64,000 nucleotides of DNA, taken from contig CM031879.1 in assembly GCA_018697195.1 (NCBI GenBank), positions 43,993,193 through 44,057,192 on the forward strand. Direction: 5' to 3'. This DNA is from Certhia americana (Eukaryota; Chordata; Aves; Passeriformes; Certhiidae). Shown piece after piece: positions 1 to 10,800 of this stretch. The translations under genes were made by a program, and so were the position numbers. The notes under the pieces were generated by a model. That model was given only the letters and a program-made list of their open reading frames with translations. It did no database searches and was not told where the DNA came from. How positions within the stretch are numbered: the first letter of the stretch is position 1; each line of letters begins with the position of its first letter.

Positions 1-1030
1 GCAGTATGTGTCACCAGCTGGAATTACTTAAGTACATCTCTCTAAAGGGCTTTCCTGCCACATCAGAGGCTGGGGCCCTGATTTGCACCTGATTGGCCTA
101 TGTTGGCACCCTAATAGTCTCTTTTCCCTACTACTTGTAACAATCAGTTCAATTTTCCAGGTACCTTTTTTTTTTAGGTACTTAGCTTAGTTAACTCTTC
201 AAGTTTTATGTAAGTATAACTGAGTTATATCTAATAGCTGTGAAAGAGAGATGGCCATGGTGAATGATTTATTATCTTTTTATATTAACTGCCACTCATG
301 CACAACATTCCCAGACACTTGTATGTTTCAGTAGATTCACTCAATTCCAATGCAGAATTGCTCACTTAATCCATTACTGATACCTTCATGGACTTACACA
401 CTGTCTGGAAGGTAAATTGAAGAAAAGAATATTAGTCTTTGCAACATTAACTCAAGAAAGTAGTGCTAGTCTCAGCTATATACATTAGGATATTTTTGCC
501 CAAGCCTGACATTCTGTAGACTCGCAATTATCACTATCCAATAATCACAAGTGGAAGAATGAAGACTGCACTGCATCTAATGTGTTTTTTAAATTACTGT
601 GGTCTATTTTTTTTTTTCCTCATGGTGTCACTATAGGATAAAGTTAATGCTCACTGGATATTCTCTATACTGGAGCATATTTCCCCACTTCCTTTGTGTC
701 AATGGCTTTCTGATTTCTTACTATATGTTTAGAAAATATGATAACAAATATACCGCCTTCAGCTTTGAACACGTTCTCTCAAGCATTAATCTATCCTTAA
801 CACAGAGCATGAATTTTTATTTTTCTTTCCCCTTTTTTCCCCCTCTAAGAATTTAATATTAGAATGAATTTAGCTTTATATAAGGGTGTGGAGAATTCAA
901 GCAGTTCTAATGACTTGAAAGTAGGAAATGCCATGTTTAAAAAGACAAAGAGGCACATATCTTACAATCGTGTCAGCTTATGAAGTTACATCTGTGATAG
1001 ACTTCTTCATCACATATAGAAACTGCATGA

Positions 1031-1150
1031 ATCAGAGAATGGGTAAAGTTGGTAGGGACCACAGTGGGTCCAACCTCCATGCTCAAGCAGGGTCATCCTA
1101 GAGCATGTGACACAGGCCTGCATCCAGGCAGTTATTGAATATTTCCAGTA
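1031..1150 (-). repeat. CR1 LINE 3'-end fragment
   Basis: About 120 bp matching the 3' untranslated part of avian CR1 in reverse orientation: GTTGGTAGGGACC, then GGGTCCAACCTCCATGCTC, then AGCAGGGTCATCCTAGAGC and a GCATCCAGGCAGTTATTGAA segment. The tail hexamers have decayed (ATCAGAGAATGGG). This is an old, short, 5'-truncated copy. Confidence 0.8.
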
Positions 1151-1921
1151 AGCTTCATCTTTACTTATGTTGTTGTAATGTGTTTTGAATTCAGCTTTTA
1201 TGATTGCTAGGAAAAGCAGTTTTCCTATCCAAGCTCAGTGGCAAGAGAAGACAGGAGAGACAATTTGGTTTCATTTACATACTGATAGCATTGACAGCAT
1301 TTTTGTCTGCCTAGTTGTTACCACTTTACCCAGATCCACATTCTTGAATATATCTAAGTACCTGACTTCCACAGAAGGAAGAAAGATGTGGCAGTCTATA
1401 AAGGCTAAGTAGGATTGAAGAGAAATTTTCTTGTGGTCTTCGTAAGAGCAGGAGCCAGCTGGAGATGCTGTTTCCCATTCATGCATTTGGAGCACAGGCT
1501 TCCTGAAAGGCAAGGTCCATAGGCAATTTCTCTGTTTTTCCTCTTCTGCCTCTTCAGCAGGACAGTGGTGTTTGAGCTGGTTGCACTCAGGCTTGCAATG
1601 AGGATGAGTGTGACTGTCTAGTCAGTAGGAACGAAATCATCCACCAGTTCCACAAAATCTACATCCAGTGTGAACTCTGGCCACACGTGAAACTTGTAGT
1701 CAGCCTCTGTCTAGCTCAGGTTATCAGGTGTGAAAGTTAACTAGAACCAGCATATGGTTAACCAGCATCAGTGTAGCCTTGATAACAGTAGATAGCAGCA
1801 AAATCAGTTTGCTGATTTAGCAAGAAGTTGGTTCACCTAAACAAGCCAAAGACCACAATACAATTGCAGAGCTTTTCAGTAGAAGCCTATGAATGTATGC
1901 TGAAGCCTATGCTTTCCAGTG

Positions 1922-1950
1922 GGCTGAAAATCCTGCCAGGATTTTCAGCC
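1922..1950. repeat. Perfect 13-bp inverted repeat, 3-nt loop
   Basis: Left arm GGCTGAAAATCCT (1922-1934), loop GCC, right arm AGGATTTTCAGCC (1938-1950). The arms are exact reverse complements. It is located outside the predicted transcript. Confidence 0.85.
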
Positions 1951-3398
1951 AGTTAAGAGTTCTTTTTTCTCCCACTCTCTTCAGATGGTCTTTTAACATG
2001 AGATAACAAATATCCCTCTTCTTAGATAAGCGCCCACATCTAAATATTATCTCTGGTCCCTATGCCATGTCTCTCACTTATGTGCTTGTCATTGCCACAC
2101 AGTTCCTTCCCAGTCAGTTGTTCTTTGGGCTGGTACTTTGGAGATAGTTGAAGTTACTCCTTCTAGACTGTTGTCTTGTTTACATCTTAGACACCATCTT
2201 CCAGTGAAGTGTGAAGCAGGCCAGCTGAACACCACACACTGACAGAAATCTAGGGCAAAATTAGAGTCCTGCATGTGGCACAAACTGCCTGTTTTAATCT
2301 AGAATGGGAGCTAAACTATTTCAAAGTTGTATGTGCACTAGCTGTCTAGCATGCTACTTGTTTTCTGAAGGACAGACAAAATCTTCACAACCCGACGATT
2401 CTCTTGCCAATGGTTACCATTTTATGGTCATGTCAGTTTTTCATGCTGAGATGTTGACTTTAAACTGCAAGGCGTGTGTACCTTGTGGTTCTGCAGGTGA
2501 AGCAGCCTCTCACAAACTTCCTGGCAGAATACGAGAACCAGAGATACTGAGTGTTTCTTCCTGCCAGCGGTGAGCAGTGGCTCTTCTGGCTTTTAATAAA
2601 CACCAGGCCAGTTTGGAGGAGTCACTGCATCCAGTCTCAAATGCAGCATCAACATCTGCTTCAGGAAACTCTCTAACTCCTGTGCACACAGAAATTACCT
2701 GTTGTTTGTTGGGACTTTCTGCAGTTTTAAACCTTGTCTCAGCAGCAGCTTTTTTACTGTATATATGTGGGGTGCATCTCCCTCTCACACTGGCCCACAT
2801 TATGATCTCAGAAATGCTTGTTAGGCCTTTGCCTTGACGAACAACAGCTCAGGTAAACTCCTTGAGCTAATCAGAAACACTGTGTACTCCCAGGAACTTT
2901 ATTATGGTTAATCAGCTCCTGCTTTTTTTAGTGAACAGTCTTGGAATCCTATTTTTCTTGCCTGCATAAGGATGCAAGTGCAACACCATTTTTATGATTG
3001 AAATTTTACAGGGTTACTGACCTGAATTGTGGCCAGGATGGAAAATCGCTGTAACAAAAGAAAACACTCTTGCAATTCTATGAAGATCGGCTCTAAGTGA
3101 GACCCTCTGAGCTCTCCTGGACCACAGAGGGCTGCAGCCAGCAATTCACTCTGAGCAGGACACTCCTCCTGCAAGAAAATTCTCAAGTTCACTCTACTTG
3201 TAGGACCACTGCCAAAAGCCAATGATGGAGCCTGGGCTGATACCTCCACTCCTTGAGGCTCAACTCTTCCCCCTTCAAAATGATGCAAAGGCATCCAACA
3301 TGACGATACTTCTCTAATCCTGATGGAAATTTTTCACAGGTATGTGTCCACACTCCTTTAGTGTGTATCTGCCAAGTGTGAATATAGTAGTGCAAATC

Positions 3399-3975
3399 GT
3401 TGTGGTTAAAAACCAAACAGCTGCTCCCCTTCTCCCCAGTCCCCTCCAGCGAGAAAGGGACTAAAGGGCAGAGATTATGGGTTGAGATAGCAATTTACTA
3501 GAGAAAAAGCAATGAGAGAAGGAAAACAAACAGTAACAGCAACTGGGACTCATAACAACAGTGCATAAAAGAGGTGATTTACACACAAAAAGGTGCTCAC
3601 CATCCCTAGCCAGCTCCGCATGGGCACCAAGATGAAGAAAAAATGGTGGATATCACCACAGCCCAGCAGCTATGCAGTGCTTCCCAAGGACAATATGGCA
3701 GACACTCCCACCAAGCTGGTGTCCTCCTTCCCTGAGTCCAAGACAACAAGAAACAAGGATAGACAAACCTTCCAACCCAGATCATCTGCACAGCATTGAC
3801 TGCCCTGCCTGCACTGCTCCACGTGTGCACCACCCCAGGGGTTGTGGTCACTGCTTTGCTCCTCCAGAGAAAAGGAACAAAATGGTGCCATTTCTGCTCC
3901 ACACTCACCTTTTCTTCCACCTGGAACCATGTCCACCCCACAATGACCTGGATGGTTTAGAATAGCAACCCAGCC
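3399..3975 (-). mobile_element. Probable solo LTR (avian endogenous retrovirus, ERVL-like), degraded
   Basis: On the minus strand this block ends with a pattern I associate with avian LTRs: TTGCTGTTACTGTTTG, a CTTCTCTCATTGC stretch, AGTAAATTGCTATCTCAACC, CTCTGCCCTTTAGTCCC, then GGAGGGGACTGGGGAGAAG and a terminal GGTTTTTAACCACAAC. The terminal CA is decayed (CG). The low-coordinate edge (about 3399) is fairly clear; the high-coordinate edge is a guess. No gag, pol or env remnant was seen beside it, so it would be a solo LTR. Assignment is from memory of bird repeats and needs a repeat-library search. Confidence 0.5.
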
Positions 3976-5919
3976 ACACCCACTCGCTTCTAGGTCCTGC
4001 CCCTCTCTGCAATGGTGAGAGAATGAATGTCCTAGAGAATGTCCTAGCCAAAATCAGGACACACATGAACAATGAGTGTTGATCTCTGTAATTCATAAGT
4101 AATTCGTAAGGCCTGTGTGTTACTGTCATGCTCATCGTAAATTCTAAAGACTCTTTTCTTAACTTGTTTAAAATAGGCTATCAATGAACTGCTGTTAAGT
4201 TTAAGTGCTGTTAAAATTTCACGTCTAAGCCATTGGTCAAGGCTGGAGTTAAGTTTGGCAAAATTGTCTACTCTGAAATTTGTGGCTCAACAGGAGGGTC
4301 CCCCTCATTCCTTTTTATACTTACACTTTTCCACCCTTAACCTTTTCCCATCCCCAACCTCCTCATAGATAATGTTAAACTAATCTTAGTTTGATTGATT
4401 TTAGGTTTTAGTCCAATTTTTCTCTGTGTACTTCAACTATGTAGTTCAGCAGTAAGGTGAACCTTGCCAATGAACTTCATCAATCTTTCACTTTTTAATA
4501 AAAACTGCTTTAGCTGATACCTTTGCCAGTGATTCTTTGACCAACCTACAACACCCATTCGCAACAGCATATTAGAGACCTCACTACTCACATAATTCTC
4601 AAAAGCCTTTATAACCCACATCTCATTTGGATTTCAATTTGCTTACCTTCTCATGTCAAATGCAATCTACTTCTGTATTGCCTCTCTTCTTTTGTCTATT
4701 CTCCACCTTCCCACTCTAAGTCAGTCACTGGAATGAACTCTTGGTTTTACAGCATCCAAATGCTCCAGCTTCTTCATATGCCCTCCTTGACCTGCCTCTG
4801 CTTCCCTTTTACCCTAGAGGTCAGGAACAGCAATTTTCCTGACTTTCTGATCTTACAGAGGTCTCTGGCTTTTTACCAGCCAACTCTTAAGACTGACCAT
4901 TATCCCCTTACTGCCTAGGTACTTCCAGTATACCAGGAACTTAAATGTCAAGTCACCTCAATCAAAAAAGAAAGAAGATCAAGTGGTAACTCCTTTGTAT
5001 AAGTGCAAGTTTGTAGAAGTCCCTTTGGATCTGAAGAAAGGACTGCTGAACCACTGCCCCATGCTAGAGGAGACCTCAGGGACTTCTCTCCAACTGGTTT
5101 ATACTAGTATTGGTGAGTAGGCGGATAAAAATCTAAAAAACTTCTAAAATCCCAGGTTTTTGCAAATACAGATGTCCCTAATGTGTGTTTATTCTTATCT
5201 TTCCTTCCAGTTTAAATTTGTCTGCTGTGGGGGCTTCAGTTGTTCCCTGCCTGTGCCCCAAAACCTTCACGCTCAATTCTCTGTCCTACCAGTCTTTCAT
5301 CTGTCTCATCTTTCATCAGTCCTGCTAGTTGTTGTCAGTCTTTCTTGCCCCAATTATCTCTCCCAAATGAGTTCAGCTGCTTACTGTGCCACCTTACCTG
5401 CTTGACATCTCTTTGATGAATCTAGATCAAATTCTTCCTGCAAGGTGCCAGTTCTTCCTGTTGTTTCACACCTTTCCTTTACATCTGCTTGGAGTTTTGC
5501 TGCAGCTCCTGTCTCATTCTTTAATTTCAGGGGTCACTCAGCTGCATAAGAGGTGCCCCAGTTTTATACCCTGAAAACCTGGCCCATTTGTACTATACGT
5601 GCCTGAAGTGAATGTGTTTTAACATAACTCTTGCACAAATCTTTACAGGGTGTGATTAAATATGGGAAGTCAGCAGCTGAGTAGAGCATGGAAGAACCAG
5701 TTAATTAAGGACTTTAAAGTGTGACATTTTTACCATCTGTAAACAAAATCTGTATTGCAAATCAAAACTCTCTCCACAGCAATTCGTAGGTTTCTTTGGT
5801 ACAAGAGCCAAAGCCCAGTGAAATCAGTGAAATGGGAAGGGGGGCTTTTTCACTGATTTTAGTATCCTTTGCATCAGGCTCCTGATTTCCCTTAGCAATG
5901 ATAAAATGATACACAAAGC

Positions 5920-7746
5920 TGGGACTGTACAACTTCCTTTTATTTTGTGTGCTTTTATAGGATATAAATAAATGACAAAATTACAAAATTTATAACTGGA
6001 AGCCCAAGCATATTTACATAAGTATTTGTTGCAGTGAGGCTACTATTTACTGTTCTCCTATACAATTTTCCTTTTGGTACCAGATTTTTAGTGTTATTTT
6101 TTTTTTTTTTTTAACTGTCATTTGACTAGGTACATATCAACAGTGAATAAGCAAAAATATGTACAAGGAACTATTTTGTTCAAGTAAATTGAATACTGTA
6201 TTAAAAGGATGTCATCACTCAGCGCTATGATTAGGTTTAACTAAACCATATACAATTATCAGTTTTAAACCAAGTTCAATTATCCATTTTTTGGAATATA
6301 CCAACTGTGATTCTAATTGAAAAATCTCAGCCGGATATGAAATAATAATTAAAAAAAACATTAAGACAACCACACAATTTATCAATATCTCTATAATGAA
6401 CTTCAAAATGATTCACAATTTGACTGGATAGAACAATATACGTTAAAATGTCATTTTTCTCCTATAATGATATTTTTACTGTTATAATTTCAGTTCTACA
6501 TAAATATACATCATGGTATTATACAAATACTCCACAGACATTAAAAAAATTAAAACACTTTAAAGAAAAAGTAAGTAAATCTCATTTTAACCAAATATTA
6601 AGCAAATGCTTAATTATTTTGTTTCATTAAAACATTTTTATTACTTTGGAATTTTTTTCTTTTTCTTGCTGTTTTTATTTAGAAAATGTTTTCCAGTAGA
6701 ATTTTATCAACACTCTTCCAAACAAGCTTTCTGTGACAGAAATCTTGATAGCAAAATCCATGGTTTTGACTTTTTTAGAACCACTGAGATTTTTTTTTAA
6801 AAATACTAGTAGAATTCATGGCTATAGCAATGTTGAACTGCATAAACTATATGTAGGTGTGGTAGAATGACCATTCCACTTTCATTCCAGACTAATCACA
6901 CAGAACATCCAGTGCACTGATGCTACAACTCTTATAATTTTCACAATGCTGCAATAGCAGACATTTACTTAACTTTAAAATAAACAATATTTCTCATAAT
7001 TAATCTGGCTTCCTTCCATAAATATTCATATGTTTTCCTATAGTACTTCTCTTCCATAAAAATATCTAATAAATGTTTTCTGTGCATTATTAATACCTTT
7101 TTCTAACCATTCATAAAACTCTGATCCTTTGCTGCAATGCAAGAGGTTCTTATTTCTGTAGAGGATCAAAGGACATCAATGATTACATATAAAATCAGCG
7201 CACACAGAAATCAGGGTGCCTAATTTCCCATCACTTTAATGAGTTCTTTATTCAACACAGTAATTATTAATGAATTCAGTGGTTTCACAAATAATCTATT
7301 TATTAATTCTGGTTCTATTTCAATTAAAAACTGCCAAGATTTAAATAAAAAACCCAATCAAATACTCTACTCATAGGCAGCATTAGTATTAGTTTAGAGA
7401 CCTTTTGGTTTTTTTTTTTTTTTCTTTAAAAAGTAGAATTCTAAAGTAAGAAATCAAAGAAAGCACTGTGGCAGAGTCACAAGGGAGAACTGCATGAAAA
7501 ATAAGGTTTCTCACTCCTCTTGTGGACTATAATTTTAAAAGTCTTCATATAGTGTCATTCTTCTGTCAGTGCTGCAGGAAGAAGAACATCACCAGAAATG
7601 ACTGTCAGCCTTTTTTGTTAGTTACAAGGCCACTCATACAGTGCAGTCTTCCTCTCTGCTGGATTGAAACGTTGCCATAAAGGAAAGGCTGTGCTGTGAC
7701 TGCTTGGCGTGCAAGGCACAACAAGGAACAGGGGGACAGTTTTGTA
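5920..7746 (-). other. ANKS1B: Probable ANKS1B 3' UTR
   Basis: AT-rich, non-coding sequence directly after the stop codon. Several minus-strand AATAAA hexamers lie in it (read as TTTATT on the plus strand at 7299-7304, 7257-7262, 6674-6679, 6637-6642 and 5939-5944). The 5939-5944 copy has a U/GU-rich stretch (GCTTTGTGTATC) about 20-30 nt downstream on the minus strand, which favours it as the distal cleavage site. The 5920 boundary is inferred; shorter 3' UTR isoforms using the internal hexamers are possible. Confidence 0.55.
5939..5944 (-). promoter_or_regulatory. Candidate distal polyadenylation signal (AATAAA) of ANKS1B
   Basis: Canonical AATAAA on the minus strand about 1.8 kb after the stop codon, followed by a GU/U-rich element within about 30 nt. 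Transcript data would be needed to confirm usage. A plus-strand AATAAA lies just beside it at 5967-5972 and could serve a convergent transcript, but no plus-strand exon was recognised. Confidence 0.5.
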
Positions 7747-7857
7747 TCAGAAAATTGTAGTTTCATACTTGGTATTAATGCCTCTTTTGGCCTCTTGTCC
7801 AGGTTCAACAATCCAGGGTAGATTCGCAAGAGTCTTTTGTTCGGATGGATCTATCTG
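7747..7857 (-). CDS. ANKS1B: ANKS1B terminal coding exon with stop codon
   Basis: 111 nt including the stop: 36 residues plus TGA at 7747-7749. The acceptor is TTTGTCTTAAAG before CAGATAGAT. It encodes [20 protein letters not shown], then [16 protein letters not shown] and stop, matching the ANKS1B C-terminus as I know it. The last residues T-I-F fit a class-I PDZ ligand (S/T-x-hydrophobic), consistent with reported PSD-95 binding. The frame enters in phase 0 from the exon at 8999-9166. The 3' UTR continues toward lower coordinates. Confidence 0.96.
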   Translation of the reverse strand, partial: QIDPSEQKTLANLPWIVEPGQEAKRGINTKYETTIF

Positions 7858-10800
7858 CTTTAAGACAAATGCAAACATACAGACGGGTTACCATCTCCGT
7901 GCAGGCAGCTTGAGCAGAGGGTTTTTCTTTAAACTAACAGGGCAAATCCCGAATTGACAAAGTCGTACAGCAGCAAGTATGGTGGTGTCTACACTCCCAT
8001 GTACTCATGGCTGCCTTCTTCTTCCTGTTGAGATCAGAGCTGTGTTTACCCCCAAGCTATAGGGCATCATGGTTCATTAAAGCCACACTTCATCCTGAGA
8101 AGTCTGTTCGCTAATGAGACAGACGATGGCACCAGGAAATGTTTCTACTTAAAGTTTTATGGAGGAAGATTCTGTGGCAATGGATGACAAAGTGTACAGT
8201 CATACATTTCCCCCCCCCCTTCCCCTCACCCAATAATTAAGTGTCATAGAGTACAATTCTCACGTTATAGTCAGTGAATATGATACAGTGTGCGGTCATT
8301 TTTCTCCTTTCCCTCCCAAATCATCCTGTGCCTGTGTTCTCACTTAATTTATAATAGTTTTCATAATTTTTTAAAAGGTCTACTATAAAAGAATATTTCT
8401 CTGTCATCTCTGCACTTCAGGAGGGCACTTTAAAGGCAATCAATATGTAAGCGTCAATGAGCTTTGTTACTTAGGAGTCTGTAATTAATACTGAAAAGGT
8501 GTATTGAATCCCAGATCAAAAAGAAAAAAAAAAATCAGAACAAAAAAGAAAAGGGCAAGAAAAGAAAAGAAGTTGCTTGGTCTGACAGGATAATTGTAAA
8601 TTGATTTGGATTTGTAATTTGATTAGGATACATATACCATGATAGTATACCAAACAAGTTAGGTGATAGATTAGGAAAGTCCATGAAACTGCAGAGTTTG
8701 AGAGGTATGCATTGATTAAACTGAATTAATTAAAGCTCTGTAATTACTATAAGACATGTATACACAAGATTAACCAAGCAACATCTTAAACTGGAGAAAT
8801 CTGAAATAAGCAGTTGTTTGAAATGGCTGCCAGTGCTGTGGTGACACAACCCTGCCAGCTGATGAGCAGAAGTGGCACGATGGAGCATTTCTGACTCAAG
8901 AGGTATTTTTATTTGTACAGCCTCTAGTATATAAACTCTTAACTGTATAGCTAGCTGAATTTTGGAGTTTTTTGCATGCATTACTACCTTCTACTTACCA
9001 CTGACTTCCGAATACTAACACGTGGTTTGGGAATAGGTTTAGAGGGTTTGTTTTCAAAGCTTTCAGGGAGGGTTGAAGAATGACCCCCTTTTCGTGCTTG
9101 TAGTGCAAGCTGATAGGCCACCTCAAATGCTTGTCCTAGTGTAAGAATGATTTCGTAAGCTAAATTCTGGAACAAAACAGAAACAGTTAAAATTGAGGTG
9201 AGGTTGAATGACTGTCAGATACATGAAGTGGGGTAATCATTTGCAATGTAAATAATTAAAGTCACGCTGGTAATAGGCTCGTCAGTCTTTATAATGTTTA
9301 CATCTGTCATTTGATTTCTCACTGATTAAAAACGATGTAAATGTAATTTATTGTATTGAAAGTAATTACTTCTAACCCCCTTGAAAATGTCTTACTAAAC
9401 ATGAAAACATGAGTGGGTGAGCGTGCTGTCATCTCTTTTCAGAACAAGTACGTTAACCTTCCCACCTTCCCAACTCATCCCATATCTGCTGTTCTCAGGA
9501 TCCAGCCCCTCTTGCACTGTTGCAATGTGACATTCGGCCTTGCTCTATTTCAGAACTCCTGTGCTGACCTGTCCTCCTCCAGAGCCAGCAGCCTGACGTG
9601 CTGCTTCCCCAGGCACATGCCTTGGGATGCTCTGTGCTCACCAAGCAGCACAGGAAGAGCTTGCAGCATGGGTGTGAAGCTTTCAAAAGGACAAAGAGCC
9701 AGTGCTGGAAGTGCGTACCTCGACTGACAGATGCAGTGCAGGTAGCTATGTGTGCAGGTCAGTGCACTGCTGCAAGTGACTGCTGCAAGTCCTAAGGAAA
9801 CCTTCTCATGGGTTTGTTTTCTAGAAGTAAAATCGAGCTCCAACAGTTGTGTAACAACACTCCTTTAAGCAAGGGGAAGGGAGGGTAGTGGGCATAACCA
9901 GAAATGTCAGGCTATTATGCCTAAAACCACTTCAGTGTTATAGGTGGAATACTTTAAATCCTCTTCGAACATGGGGAAAAAAATCTGTTGAAATATTTAT
10001 GAGGCATGAATGAGGTATCAGAGGGGTTGGTATAATTATCTTTTCAGTACAGTTATATATACATCAATGAAAAAGCAGCTGTGAGTTTCAAATTTGACCT
10101 TACTCTAAATGGCAAGTGAATTCCTATGGTAGTTTTTCTTCAGGTTTGTGGGTTTGTTTTTGTGTATTTATTTTCGGGCTCCTACTGGAGCCTATTTTTA
10201 GGCTCCTACTTAGAGCCTGTTTCTGGGCTACTAACTCTACAATAATGTTTAGAATCCTGCAGAGCAAAGGGAAGCTGTTGGCTTGCCTCCATATGATGTC
10301 CTACAATCCCCTTAGAATAATTCATAACTCTTCGATATGATTCAGATGTTACTCTCTCTTTCCTCAATCTTAATAGCCTATAGTTGGAAGCAATTCTGCA
10401 TTTCTTTGAACCAAGGTGATCTCTTAAAATTCCCACGCTTCTCATAGTTTTTCAAACTAGTCAAATCTAACTGTTAAGTTTGTAGTAAATGAGAAAGCAA
10501 TGCAATGCACTTGGAAGTATACTATTTGCAGCCCCTTCGATCATTAAAATAAAGTTAAATGGAGAAGCATTTTATTTCATACCCTACACTTTAATTTCCC
10601 TGAAGAATTTCTATTCCTTTTTTATCACTCATGTATACTGATATAATACAGGCTAAATTCAGCATATTTTGCTCATTATAAGAGCTTCTTAGAAAGGTGC
10701 CAGTTCTGCCCTGTGTTAGGTCAGACAGACAACAATTATACTCCTGCACTGGGACATGCTCTCCGCTGTTACAACTACAGTCACAACAGCAAGCCAGCCA

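Larger units (their letters stand above)
1..5919. other. Intergenic region downstream of ANKS1B
   Basis: No coding exon recognised on either strand. In amniotes the neighbour at this end of ANKS1B is normally APAF1 in convergent orientation. I looked for its C-terminal WD-repeat exons here and saw none, so the neighbour, if conserved, ends outside the window or contributes only UTR. The region holds a CR1 scrap at 1031-1150, a hairpin at 1922-1950, an LTR-like block at about 3399-3975 and otherwise plain AT-rich DNA. A plus-strand AATAAA at 2595-2600 sits in a moderately GC-richer stretch (about 2480-2840) of unknown nature. Confidence 0.6.
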
